This document shows positions 1-12,944 of a DNA stretch of 64,000 nucleotides, in pieces (position 1 is the first letter of the stretch; each line of letters opens with the position of its first letter). Source of the DNA: Sympetrum striolatum (taxonomy: Eukaryota > Arthropoda > Insecta > Odonata > Libellulidae); contig OX388349.1 in assembly GCA_947579665.1 (NCBI GenBank), positions 17,826,459 to 17,890,458 on the forward strand, written 5' to 3'. Under the pieces are notes generated by a model that saw only the letters and a list, made by a program, of their open reading frames with translations, searched no databases and was not told the origin of the DNA. The position numbers were made by a program, and so were the translations under genes.

Positions 1-817
1 CCGTTGCTTCTGAGCCAAGCTTTTGCCTCAGCTCCTACAGTTGGCGCCACGGACAACGCAAGGTGACCACTGCCATATCAATAAGAATGGAATTTTTCGT
101 TTATTTACACTCAGTATATATATATATGCTTCTTGCTTGGAACTAACACTGCGCACGCAAACGTGTTTGTGGGAATGCTGGGAATTTGGGAATGCTTTAG
201 TCTCGTGAATGAAAGTAGAGGTGAATGTGGAGATTGTATTGAGCACAAGCTCTGCCACACAAAAGGCACAACAATTGTGCTTAAACAGAGCGCGTTCATC
301 ACAATGATACGGTCATTTCACAATTTACGCATAATATCTAACAAAAAACTCCTTTCATGGAGCCTTACTAATTTCCGAAATGTGTTATTTGCGTAATAAA
401 TGTTGCACTAACATGCATGCTGACTAAACTGTGTAAACAACTTGACTAAAATGTTCCTAATACTGTTTCGTTTTAATAAATAATTAATTTGATAATGCGA
501 TGACTTTACAAACAGAAAGACTGCTTTTATTCCTGGATCAGTAATTCTAGTGTGAATAAATATGCTATTACTTATTTGAAATGAATAATTATATTGTGTT
601 TTAATTATTTTGTCATTTTTAGTCGAACACAATTATCGTTTTAACTTCCAGTGGATTTTAAACGGAACTTAATCTTCCTCATTTGCTTAAAAAATCTGTT
701 TAAATCTGGAGTGAATGTGTGTGAATAAAATGTCGAATGTATGCCCTATCTTAGAATGAAATTCCATCCTCTATGACAAAATATTCTACGCAGCTGTTAT
801 TAAAATTATAACTCAAA
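1..817. other. Intergenic, nothing recognised
   Basis: AT-rich sequence with only short, unconvincing open frames. Confidence 0.5.
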
Positions 818-1253
818 TACTCCTTATAGCGTTGGCAGGAGTTAGAGATCTGTGTCGTAGTTGAGAGATTCTTCTCAAAATGACCGGTTATCCTCAAGTT
901 CGATTTTCAAAGGTCTAGGAAAACTTCGGTACACCTGCCGAAGGATTAAATTATTTAAAATCTACGTATTGAAATTCCTCGTCTTCTAGAGAATTGTCTG
1001 GTCACTTCATATCGATACTATGTTTTTAATGCATTAATATATCGACAGCTCTATCGGAAATGTTGGAGGGCTGTGATTCAAATAGAGATGTAAAATAATC
1101 TTCATAGCTTAAGCAGGTGTAAGAGAGTTTGCTTTGTGTCTGAGTTCAGAGATTCTTCTAAAAATTACCGATTTTTCTCGACTCGAGTTTTCGAGAGTCA
1201 ACATAAACTTTCTTGCACCTGCCTAAGGGCTTGAAAGTATTTAAACCTAGGTA
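818..1253 (+). repeat. Two diverged copies of an unknown repeat unit
   Basis: Segments 818-977 and 1093-1253 align with the same block order. Each has GAGATTCTTCT, then a TGACCG/TTACCG block, TTCGA/CTCGAG, CACCTGCC and a TTAAA run, about 275 bp apart. This is a degenerate tandem pair with no known family assigned. Confidence 0.4.
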
Positions 1254-1269
1254 ATAATAATAATAATAA

Positions 1270-1480
1270 ATCGTCTTTATTTGGGCGAGATTGAGACTTA
1301 AAAGTCTCCTCTTCCATCTAACCCATCGTCATTAATTATGAAATTAGAAGAAGAAAAAATTAGAAGAATTGTGGATATAAAAACCTAAGAGATTCTTAGG
1401 AAAAAAAATCCACTGCAGGAAAACACCCACAAGGAAGGGGAGTGTGAAAAACCTGCGCAAACCTACCGATAGTAATAGCT
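1270..1480 (+). repeat. Retroelement-like tail, family A copy 1
   Basis: After an (AAT)n run comes CTTTATTTGGGCGAGATTG and a hairpin GAGACT-TAAA-AGTCTC (1293-1308). Further on is GGAAAACACCCACAAGGAAG and then GTGTGAAAAACCTGCGCAAA. The same blocks recur at 23641-23880 and, in part, at 32470-32620. A 3' tail of a non-LTR or SINE-like retroelement is a guess based on the leading simple repeat and the hairpin. Confidence 0.4.
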
Positions 1481-4400
1481 AAAAGATAAGAGAAGAGAAA
1501 AACATTCAAAAATAAATAAATGCACTACCAATAAGTACTTACATGCGATACATAAATAAGAATCAGTTAAAATTTAAACAGAGATAGCAATATACAAAGT
1601 AACATAAAAAAACAAAATAGAAAAACAAGGAAAACGTACATTATCAGGAAAAATAAAAGAATATTATAAAAAAACAGTATCAAAATAATGCATACAGTAT
1701 GTACTAGTCAAAATTTTATATAACATTGACATTTAGGTAAGTAAGGAAAAAATAGAAAAAAGAAAAAATAATAAATAAAATAAAAAAATTAACAGATGAT
1801 TGGAATTATATACCTTTAACGGCTATTATCGCAAAGATGTATTTTATGAGTAATTATATCGGCAGCGTAATCGGGAAAATCGAAGGATCAAAACTTGGGC
1901 AAGAAGTCTAGGTGCATAGCTTCAGCTCAATCATTGCCATCTGAAGGGAGATTTGGTTCCTGAGAGCCTAGATTCCGCCGTCAATTTCGGATCAGAGAAC
2001 AGTTTGGGACGTCACGCTTCCGAACCCTCGTCATTCGCTAATGCACGCTCCAGAACTTTCCGTTTCGATCCTCAATCCAGAAGATCCCGCAGCTAATGAC
2101 CCTTGAGGGCGCGGCGTGTACACTTGCCCACGACTGCTCTTCATTTTGAGGATTGCTCTGCTTTCCTTTGTGCTGCGAGGTGCCCAGTAAACATCTTTAT
2201 CTCGTCTTTTACGCAATTAATTTTATCCTACAGATCTTCAAAATTTTGCATTTAGTGAACAGAAAAAAGCTCGAGCTTCTGTGCGATATCAAACTTGGGA
2301 TATATTACTGTTTGGTGTTAAAATGTTTTCACTTTGTGACATACACTAGAAGAAATTTTAACAAGAGCTGCTCTTTTAGTTATAACTACTTAATGTAATG
2401 TTGCAGTATTAAAAAACCTTTAATATTATAATATGAAATAAGCAAATCAGCGATAAAACGAGCATTTTTGCTCAAACTAAACATAAATAAATTAAAAAAT
2501 TATTGTTTTTCACTACTTAAAAATTTAAGATCTGAAAGGGTTAAAAAGGGATACTGAACATGAACTGCGCGTATAAAATTCTGAAATTTCCCACTGTTTC
2601 CTGTTTAAACCGGAGATTTATGAGAGTGTGTTAATCATTGAATTTCTCTAGTTAACTGTAATTAGCTCTCAGGATCCTCATTTATGCTAGTAAATCTCAT
2701 AACCTTACCACCGATTTACCCCCATTCCATTTAAAATACGTTTTTTATTCAAAATACTCATAGCGATAGAAATTTCTTGCGTTCCTATAAACAAATTCCA
2801 TCTGGAGTATCTCTAAGAATTTACTCTGTATAATATTTCTTTCCCCTAAATATGGTGGCAGAAACAGTTTCCAGTAGCAACATAAATTGTTCCATGTGCA
2901 AATTCATAAGCTTGTTATCCATAGCCCGTCATCCATAAATAAATAGTCCTGGATGATATTGTATTTGATATTTTTCTCGCCATATATACTGGATATCGTC
3001 AAGATTTGACAAACATTCGACTGTTTAAATCTTCAGGTTTCGCTGAAGTCACCTTTAGAGAAAATTAAGAAGTTTAATTAAAATTAATCTCTTTTAATAA
3101 TATCAAGCCTCATAGTTAAACTCTCTCCAGTACATCATATTAAAACTTCACCCTAGCTATATTCAATCGTGATATGTTACGAGCACTAATCTGGATTCTT
3201 TAATCCGTTAATTTTTTCAATCTAGATAAATTTTAGAAGCTTATCTTCGGCTCTCGTTGAACCTATAGTTTCCTGTAAATTTCATTATTTCCAATCAAAT
3301 CACATTATTTCATTTCAGGCTTACTTTTGACGAATGAAATGAAAATTGAAGGTGAATTTTAATCCTCAGTATGGGTTTTGGGAGAATTTCCGATCAAGGG
3401 TGACTATTTCAGTGATTGCGGGAGGCTCGAACGAGACGAAAATCCATTCAAATACATATAATATTCTAACGTAAGAAGTACTCGTTGTTGAAATAACTGT
3501 TTCTCAGCAACAGGCCTTATTTTCCCTTATCTAATGGTAATCAATACTTGAATGAGTGTACATATCCTTCATTTTATTTTCAATGTCAATATGTGTCTGT
3601 ATATTCTCTTCCATTGCATTTGTAGCTCTTTCTTGGTTATTCTACATTAACCAGATTCACTGTTAAGTAATTATTATTGAAGTCACTACTATAATGATTT
3701 AATTTGCCACGAGGTTGCAATTTCGATCCTAATCCACTTGAGAACCGCACACATCAGTCATGACAATACAGTTGATCCTGAGTATATCGTAAGGGAGGGT
3801 AATAATATACAAAGACAATTACAAAATCATGTTCAAAACTTACTTGGGTTTGGATGAAATGTTTTCAACCTTGTCTTCATCCTATTCGGCAGGAAATTTC
3901 CTCAATATCTCCCGAAATAATTAGGAAAATAAAATTTGAATCCTGGAATCTCAAGTTTGGAAATGAGCACTCCAATAAAACGATGAGCATTAGAAGTTGG
4001 CCAACTCGAAGTATCTCAGTAGCGGTGGCTGAAAGTTATGGTGGTGATAGTAACTTAGTTCAAGTCTATAACGATTAATGGTTTTTAGATTCGTACAAAT
4101 GTTACAGTCCACGAATCGCAACTTGCTTTAAGACCTCAAAGCGTAGTATAACGATAAATATGAATGCAATCCGACTCTTCAGCACCGTTCTTTGCCTAAT
4201 GACTTATTTCTTGAAACTATTTGACATAATTTTGTGATCGTCGTCTGTAAAGTATTCAGCCCGAAAGCCGGTTATTACCTTACCCATTCCTAAATTAGCT
4301 ATCGAGAGATTAATAGGGGGAATGGACTTACTAGGCAAAATGAGGAGTGAAGTAGTTTGATCTTGCATTCCTCACCATGCCAGAATTTTATAAGTGAAAT

Positions 4401-5060
4401 ATTTCCATGTAAGTGGAGCAAAATTTCGCTACGAATAAAACTTTTTATGGCATTCCATTCTAAGTTAGTGCCTCTATTCAGTGTATATCATTTTTATTCT
4501 TTCGAACTTGTATTTCCTCACCTCAGTTAGCAATACTTGGACAAGTATGAATGAAAGATGCATTTTTCTCTAAGCTGTACCAAGTGACAAATGATTGTGA
4601 TCGTTGAGTTAGCGTTTTTAATTTTTGTTAAATTATTCCGCCGTGTCTAATCAACGAACCTCTTTTCAAACTGTTAAATACATATATCGGCTGCAAAAGA
4701 TATTCGATGCTTTTCCGTGTGCATCATATACATTCCATTCATAGCTTTTCTATTTTATATACTTTTAGCTTTTTTGTAGAGAGCCCTTGTAAAAGAAGAC
4801 AATAAAAGCACTTCCTCTTTCCCAGATTGGCGTTTTAATGTCATTTTGAGTTGTAATTAGGTCAACCGCGGTTGGAATGCGTCAACGGAAGCTTAAATCA
4901 GGAAGATCCGTCGTTATTTCATTCGATACGAATTCATCAGAAACTAATTTAGATAAGTGTTATCAAGTAATGATAAAATTTTATCGTGATTATACAAAAC
5001 TTTTACCGAAATTGAGCTAAAAGGGATGTGTTTGTTTGTAGGTGTATGTTAGTCCTCGAA
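1481..5060. other. Intergenic, nothing firm
   Basis: Mostly AT-rich. A more GC-rich stretch at about 1880-2160 is not explained by a gene. Short open frames at 2153 and 3854 show no domain. Confidence 0.4.
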
Positions 5061-5440
5061 TTATTAATATTTCTATAAATAAATATTATTTATTTATTTA
5101 TATTTTATGACTACAAATAGTAGTAGCTACATGTCATAGGGTGATAGAATATCCATTTCAGCAGAAAATAGAAAATTAAGATTATAGATAGAGCCTGGTA
5201 ATCACCCTAGTCTGGAGTTCAGCCCCTTCAAAAATCATCCGAAGGCAGTACGTCAAACAGTGTTATGCAACAAATAATACTATCTTAGAAAGAATGGAAC
5301 ACGGCTGTTTTAATTAGAGGTTTAAACATCAGCAATAACCGTTTCTTTCAGCGATCTGCAACTCGTTGCTACGGGTTCTCGGAAACAACAGAAACGCTGG
5401 GATTACCGACGTTCTAAGTATTTCTTAGAACTTACCTTAC
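5060..5440. repeat. ATTT-rich retroelement tail and a terminal-repeat relic
   Basis: A TATTTATTTATTTA run at 5078-5100 resembles a LINE tail. From about 5300 to 5430 the sequence GGCTGTTTTAATTAGAGG, followed by CGGAAACAACAGAAACGC, belongs to the same family as the foldback arms at 36876 and 49327 and the copy at 10262-10375. Confidence 0.35.
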
Positions 5441-5942
5441 AATATACAATATCACATTTCTCTCAGTTTACAGAATTATTTTAATTCTATTCATGAAAAA
5501 ATTTTAGGAAGGGTAAAAAGATTCGGAAACTACTTTAGGTAATTGTTCCATTCCATTGTCCCACGATACAGAAACGAATATTCACACATAAGTGTGGAAA
5601 TTAATATGAGAAAGCTGAACTTTGCGATAGCTGGCAAAGAAAACTAAACTTAGTAAGAGTCTTAATACTGTTAATTTAGTATTGTAAATATTTTTTATAT
5701 ACTTGTAACTTAAATTTATAAATTAGTATGTTCGTTCATAGTCTTCGATGTGTTGCCGCGGTTGCCATGTGCTTGTTTATAGCAATAATATTGAGATTTT
5801 TGCCGGGTTAATGGTAAGCTTCAGGGGGTTTTACCGTTAGTATTACCCTTTAGTTACTTGAACCTTTTGCACTCATATAGAAAGAAAACGGAAATAAAAG
5901 CTGTGCGTAGTGATGTAAAGAATTTAATTTCATTGCTTAGAG

Positions 5943-6601
5943 CAGAGGTACTCAACCTTTTTTGGCGCCCGGGCACCAATGGGCTCTTCCAAAAGCAAAG
6001 CAGGCACCACATAACATTTCCATCCATGGTGACATTCAGGCCATCTCTTGGCAATATTATCACTTTACCATTTAACCGTTGGCCGTTTGAAAAAAAATGT
6101 TCCATGATAAATAAGATCAAAAATTTTACAACGTATATAAATTCATCACAACCTCACATCTTAAATGTGAGAACCTCTCATATGAGAAAGTCTTCATCTC
6201 CAAAGAAGATTTGAATACGGGGAATACATTTGGTATGAAGGTTTTCGCTGCATGTGCACCGCTGCGTTCCGAAAAGCAGCAGTCCTTGATTACGAGGAAT
6301 TTGATACATTGATAAGCTGAGCCGAGCTGAATCTTTGCATTCTAAATATGACATTTATACGCACGCGTCTTGTTAATCTGGACATAGGCAATAAGAGGGG
6401 TATTATGTTTACGAAACCCAAGACCAGGACAACCAAGTTTCTGACCCTTTCTCCGCCAAACCTCCACTCTATCGCCGATAAATCCCATTCCCGATCCCAT
6501 GAAATAATGTTGTAGCATTTAAAAAAAAATCTTTTTATCGAAGCTTGACGGGCACTGTACGAGGTTGCTTCGGGCACCAGGTTGAGTATCTGTATCCCCT
6601 G
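5943..6601. mobile_element. hAT-superfamily MITE with 8-bp target duplication
   Basis: The direct repeat GCTTAGAG flanks the element at 5935-5942 and 6602-6609. The ends are imperfect inverted repeats: CAGAGGTACTCAACCT on the left, and on the right, read inward, CAGGGGATAC and then ACTCAACCTGGTGCCCG. An 8-bp duplication with CAGGGG-type ends is diagnostic of hAT. No transposase is visible and internal open frames look spurious. Confidence 0.85.
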
Positions 6602-6609
6602 GCTTAGAG

Positions 6610-9600
6610 TATCATAAGTCCTACAATTACTAAGTTTTGTTTTCTTTATTTATTTATTTACAATTTTCGCCGCAGTTAAACAGCAGTCTGGTGGCAGCTA
6701 ATCTCAATATATAAAAATATATAATTAATAATTAATACACAATCCATATATAATACAATCAATTAATAATGCCAATAAAAGAAAATAATCACATTACTGT
6801 AAATAATTATACCAAAACCTTATAATTTTTTTATATATAAATATAAAAAACAAATAAAACATATCGTTTCAGGTCATCCGAGATTTTTCAGGGTTTTTTT
6901 ATTTTTATTTATTTATTTTAATTTTTTTCGGGGTTTCATTTATCAGCTAAGTGTGAAGATACTATATTTGGAGGATTTCTACATTTATTTGCACTATATA
7001 CATTCGTAATACCTAAGTTCGAGCACTTTATCGTCAGTCACGAAAGAAGGTTATAAATTAAGGGAGTTTTCGACCGAGGCGATGGGGAAAATGATCCCAC
7101 GGAATCCAATACGTATTAGCGAAAGGACGACGTGCGCTTCACGGGACGTTCATCGAATTGTCGACGAAGAGAACTTTTTCGAGACAAAGCCGCCATTTTT
7201 ATTCAGATAACGGTTTCCGAGGGATTAGGTAACCTTTAGTTGGAGCACGTTCTATGGGATGTAGTGCTTCGTAGTGAAAATAGGTGACCTAATGAGACGG
7301 GTCCGTGCCATTCTGAGAAGAACAGCGTCTACTCGTTGGAATGAAGGCTGCTCTGCGCAGCGGCCGGATAGGAAAATCGATATTTTATCATGTCGCCGGG
7401 CACTTAATATTTATTTTTGAATCTTACGGTTTTTCTGTGGGTGCAAGACACCGATTTTTGAGGTTGAAGTGGATCTCGCGTCTGAGTTTGCTGCCGCTCG
7501 ATTTTGCCCGTCGGTGGAGCAGGGAAGGCTGCTTTCGCATGAATTCACACAATACCCGATATTTTTCCTTTCTATTTCCCCGTTCTATCTTCTATTTCTT
7601 TGCTGTTTTATTTTTTCACCCTCCCTCGGAATCCCTTGAGGTTGCATAGTCTCCTGAATCCATTCCCCATTTCTTCTAAACCTACGCTAATTTTCTACGG
7701 TCTACCGCAAACTCTGCGTCCCACGTCATTCGCGGTTTTGGGTTTTGGCCGAAGCAGCCTCTTTATCATAAAAAATTCTCATAATCACTACTCGCATTTT
7801 TTTCTGAAGCTCATTGAGAATTATCATCTTTTTCGTAGATAAGGATAAACATTGGTAATTTCATGAGATTGGTAAGTTGGCGATAATATTCAAACATCCG
7901 TTACGCAATTTACGGTGTATTTAAAACGAAGGGCGTTTTCTATGTGGAGAATTGAATGCAAGAGCCTCCTCTTTGCCAAAATATGAGCCAATATAACCAC
8001 ATGATGTTGCGTATCGGATGTTGGAAAATTTATCACGAACTTACCAATGTCACAGAATTACCTAACTTTACCCTAACTACGACTTTGTTTTTTTTCTGAA
8101 ACTCACCACTCATTTTAAAGTATACCTGCGATAGCTTTATGTTCATTGCTTTTATATCGATACAACAGAGCATCCAGTTCACTTCTGAAGGAAATTGAAG
8201 CATAAAAATTGGTTTATTTGCTCTATTGAAAAAAATTACAGTATCATCAACACTAAAGAAGGAAATACGGTAAAAATATCAACAGTTACTATTGTTATGT
8301 ACGGGAATGATTGTTTATGTTGTATACCCTAACAACAAAGGTGATTGTTGAACTCAACTCTCATACGAATATACGGGAAAGATATGCTCATAAGAAATGT
8401 ACGGGGAAGAAAAGCGGACAACTTAAGGTAATAAAACCTTGGGTAAACTTTGGAAATTCAAAATTCGACTATATAATGTTACAAAGAATGTCATATTTTA
8501 TAATTTAGATTTATAAATATTGGTAAATGAATTAGATTTCAAATGATTAATATTTTCCTTCTCAAAAACGTGAAAATTTTATTTATATTTTTGGTAACTA
8601 AATTTATTTTTAAATCCGTTATTTTATACGGAGAAATTCACTAGTAAATAAATAATAAGTATAATTGTAACTCTCTAATATTTTGCATAGCTTTGTATGT
8701 ATGAATTTACCTATCACATTTCTAGTCTAGGAATTCAAAACCTCCATGAGAGGTACATCGAAAACTAAATATTTTCCTTCTCTGAGAACAGCTTTGCAGA
8801 ATAAAATTCCCTGAACATTATTATTTATATATGTATCGTTATTCGAGGGACTCTATTCATAACGAGATTTTATATTAGTTCTGCTATTCTGTTAGATCAA
8901 AATCCACTTTTTTAAATAATTTTCAATAGGTACGAATAATAGTCATGTGTAATCCTTTCACAAAAAGTGTCTTAGGATTGTTTGGAAATATGGAGAAGAC
9001 GGATGGGCGCTGATTGTGTGAAAGGTTTGAAAGGAGAATAAAAAATGAAGCTGAACGCGGTGGATGAGATCCTCAAAAGAACGGGCGCATGCAACCGTAA
9101 AAATCATACGTATAAAAGCTATGGATGTGTCCAAACGATTCATGGGTGTGTGTGAATGTATCCGAAGCAAAATATTTGGTGAAGTGCGGAGAAGTATTGT
9201 GAATTGGTGGGCTTGTTAGATAGCTGTCCTTGAAATGGAGATTGCTAGATTGTCCTTGCGTGAGAGTATTTGTATAATCAATCAAGAACGAATAATGCTC
9301 GATGGAACCGATTTTTCCCAGAAGAAGGCATTTAAACATTTATTTAAAACATATTGATATCTATTAGCGTGATTGTAATACTATTAATTTTATTGATCAC
9401 GAAAACATACCGATCTCGGAATATCAACAGATTTCATTTATTGGAACAGGAAAAGACGGTCAGCGGTAAGACTGTTCCAACTCCGTTCGCTTCGATGTGA
9501 TTGATTCTTGGATGGAGTACCTCCACGTATGATTGTGAGACGCATCGAAAAACACTCTCACATCGCCGAGACTTCGACTCAATCTTTCAGCGCTCTTCTC

Positions 9601-9914
9601 CGTCGATGGACGACGTTTTAAGAAAATTATAAAATTTTGAGCAGCTTACGCAATCGACTTTGATTAAAGTGAAAGCTGATATGGGGATATTTACTGCGGC
9701 ATCGGTTTTTTTCTGACGAAAGAGGCGAAGGGTTTAAGCCATAGCGAATATTTATGGAATGGAAGGGATTGTATTTCTTAAAAGCCAAGATTATTTATAC
9801 ACGATAAGTGCGAAGAATATATGTAAAATAACATGACTCTAGGGAGTAATCGTTTTGTTGCAATAAAAGCATAAATAACGTCACAGAATTGCTCGAAAGG
9901 CCACTTAATCTATC
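6610..9914. other. Intergenic with a CpG-rich patch
   Basis: A TATTTATTTATTTACAATTT tail-like run lies at 6644-6665. Positions 7060-7540 are unusually CpG-rich and contain a GCCGCCATTTTT block. No convincing exon is found there. The rest is AT-rich with nothing recognised. Confidence 0.35.
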
Positions 9915-9922
9915 ATCTAAGG

Positions 9923-10241
9923 AAGAGTTTCCCAAACTATGTTCCGCTGAACCTGAATAGGTGTTCCGCGACAATTTGGAGTGGCTATGGAGAATTGGAG
10001 AATAAAAGACATTAAATGCTTTATTGATTCATATTTTAAGTTTTTATTACAATGTTATTGTTTTATATTTAAAAATAATTACCAAGTAAATAATTTGTTG
10101 TAATTAAAAGCTTTTTTAAATTTTACAAGTAGAATTACCTAACCTTAGTGTTCCGTTAAACTTGCCAGGTTTGCTTAATATTCCGTTAAACTTCCCAGGT
10201 TTGTGAAGTGTTCCATTGCAGAAAAAGTTTGGGAAACCCTG
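9923..10241. mobile_element. hAT-superfamily MITE with 8-bp target duplication
   Basis: ATCTAAGG flanks both sides (9915-9922 and 10242-10249). The right end read inward is CAGGGTTTCCCAAACTT. The left end is a mutated AAGAGTTTCCCAAACT. The 319-bp interior is AT-rich and has a short internal repeat, TTCCGTTAAACTT, near 10150-10195. It is non-autonomous. Confidence 0.83.
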
Positions 10242-10249
10242 ATCTAAGG

Positions 10250-12935
10250 AAATAAAATTGGAACATGGCACTTAATGAATTATAGATCTTAAAAATCTCC
10301 AATAGATGTCAGCGCTTTGCTTCGTTTCTGCCGGTTTTCGGAAACAATGGTAAGGCCCGGATTACTGACTTTCTAAGAAATACCAAATGCACATTTAAAT
10401 TATCATACTATATTCTTCAGGTGTATTATAATCATCACAAGACAATTTAGTATCTAGAGACAGGTTCTAATTCTATTAATTTAATATACCATCGCCGTTT
10501 GATTCTCTATGTGCAAGATTTCTTTACCATAGCACGGTATTAAAGCAAGACAATCTTATCTTTTCATTACCCACTGACTCTTACTCCTGCATCCATGCTC
10601 CAATTACGTACATCATCTTCCTGAAAATAAATTCTCAGAATTTTCCTTATTAGTACGATTTACTTCAATTTCCTTACGAATTGCGGATTCCCAGCAAAAT
10701 CATCACAGTTCTCTACATGGCCTACCAAATTACGCTGCAGATATGAACGTATCCCTCTTTGACGTGCTAAAATTTAAGTTTGCTCGCTCTTTTCTTACGA
10801 TACTCAAAAGCAGAGAGATTATGTCAAATATAGTGGATTTAAGATGCCTCTGTTATGATTCATCCAAAGCGACATTTCCTAAGGAAAGGCTCAAATTTCG
10901 ATCGCCCTCAAAAGCTGGGAAAACATCGTTCAGAAGATTCGAGATTTCATTTTTGCCGAATTTCTTTACAAAATCCGTGTTTGAGTTGGCATTTCAAACA
11001 CGGAGTCATTGTGTAGAGCACAAAAGAGCATAAGTTATGGGAGAGAGAGGAGAAAACTGCGAAGAATTCAAGAGATCTGCTAACATACAGACAGAAATGT
11101 ATTTGTTTGTGTCTATCGTTTACTTTTAGAGCGAAAACGTTTGCTCCTTTCCTCGCTACACTCACCCAATTAATTATTCAAGTAACCTTCAGGTGATTAA
11201 TTAACCTGCTCGTACGTACTTACAGCATTACATATCCTTGACATGCCTCGCTGATAGCTCCTCTGTATTTTCCATCCCTTACGTAATTGAATTTCTCTTC
11301 TCTTCAAAAATCGCAGTGTTACGTATAAAAAGTTCATATTCAATAAAGAATTTTCCAAAATTTTTAGTATTGAAAATGTTTCTGATGATCATAGATTATT
11401 TTTTTCTTTTCACTGAAATGAAATAAACCTGGCACACGATGTATCTCACGCTCTCTAGAAAATTATTTAAATTCAAATAATACACAGTTCAGACTACTGA
11501 CTAAATAAACGTATATTGAACATGCTGTGCAAAGAACATATCATTCTTGTTTAGTTTAGTTAATCTGTAAATACTCATTTCATTATCTTTAATGCTGTAA
11601 GTCATCTATCTATTTCTTTCAACCTTTCCTATACATTCGGCAGGATTTTCACACACCCCTTCTCTTCGTTGTTGTCTTCCTACAGTGTAAATATTTTTAT
11701 AAGTTAAAAATTAACAGTTTTTTATTTCTTCCAGAAAACGATTCCTTCTTTCCAAATTTCCTCTTTTTTGGCATTGCTAGTTAAGAAAACTTTACATGTT
11801 ATTGGTCATGTTCTCTTCTTTATATTTTTATTAGACAAGGGTTAAACGAATTATGGGATATCCTAGTCTCAATTTTGACAAATAAGGATGTATGAATGTA
11901 TTTCGTAAAATCCAAAAAAATAAATTCCTTTGCAAGTATGACGTCACATAAGGAATTCTCTTCCTTCCAGTTCTTGTCTAGAGTCCATAAATTAATAAAC
12001 GACAATTTAATTTCCCGAAAGGAAATATTATTTCACGCGGAAATACCGATTTTCGCATGTTTGTATTCCAACAGATAAAAACAAAGTGAGTCGATTTTCT
12101 GCAATTCGGAATTTAGGTTTATTTTTCGTAATAGTGAAAGCTGCTCTTTCCAACTTAATACCAAATTTGAAGTCACTTCCACGTCTGGAAACAAGTTAAA
12201 GATTTTTGGGCTGAAGAGTATATCGATCATAGTTCGACCGCTTAGTTTGAATCTCTTCTCATAATCAATTTCATATTTCTCACTTATTATGTTTATATCA
12301 CAATTAATGTTATGCTATCACGTTTTGAGCTCAATGTAAAACTTGATTTAAAATTTAATTATTAACGATGGTGTACATGGAAGATTCCAATCGATTCCAC
12401 GTCATAATATCGTAAAATCAGAAGTTTTAGGAAATTACCATTAATTTCAAATGTTTGAGTTCCAATTATTGCAAGGCTTTAAATATTTTCAAAACTATAT
12501 TTCAGTTTAATTTTGCGCAGAGCGATTTAAACACAGGTCTTCCTGAAATCAAACGAGAAATCAATTTATCGAACTTGCATCAGAAATCTTTTCGGTCATG
12601 AGTCAATTTAGCGTGTCCATATATTCCTGCTGACGCTCTGAGCATGCATGACTATATAATACATGTCGGCCATTTTTTTGCCTCAATCAATTGTATGTTC
12701 CTTAGTTTTGGAAATTTTCCTATGACCCAATTTCTCGTATTTCTGATTTCCTTCGGCGCCGCAGAACTTTGACGTGAAGTTAGCTCATGGAATTTTCAAC
12801 GTCCGATACTGAGTGGGAAGACCTTCCTTCCCAGCTCATCCTCGCATGAATATTCTACGTCCATCCTTCAGCCGATTTCTCGCCATATCTCTGAGATTTT
12901 CGCCCAATTTGCATCCACTCCGCTACGCTTCCATA
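10250..12935. other. Intergenic with one repeat relic
   Basis: Positions 10262-10375 carry the ATTATAGATCTTAAAAATCT and CGGAAACAATGG blocks of the foldback/terminal-repeat family. Beyond that the sequence is AT-rich and no gene is supported. Confidence 0.35.
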
Positions 12936-12944
12936 TTATCTCTA

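Noticed and set aside
5858..6577. Open frames on both strands within the hAT element
   Set aside because: They cross element boundaries or lack any transposase motif, and the element is only 659 bp.
7341..7649. 102-codon open frame in a CpG-rich region
   Set aside because: It has no domain, has a low-complexity Phe-rich end, and shows no splice or promoter support.
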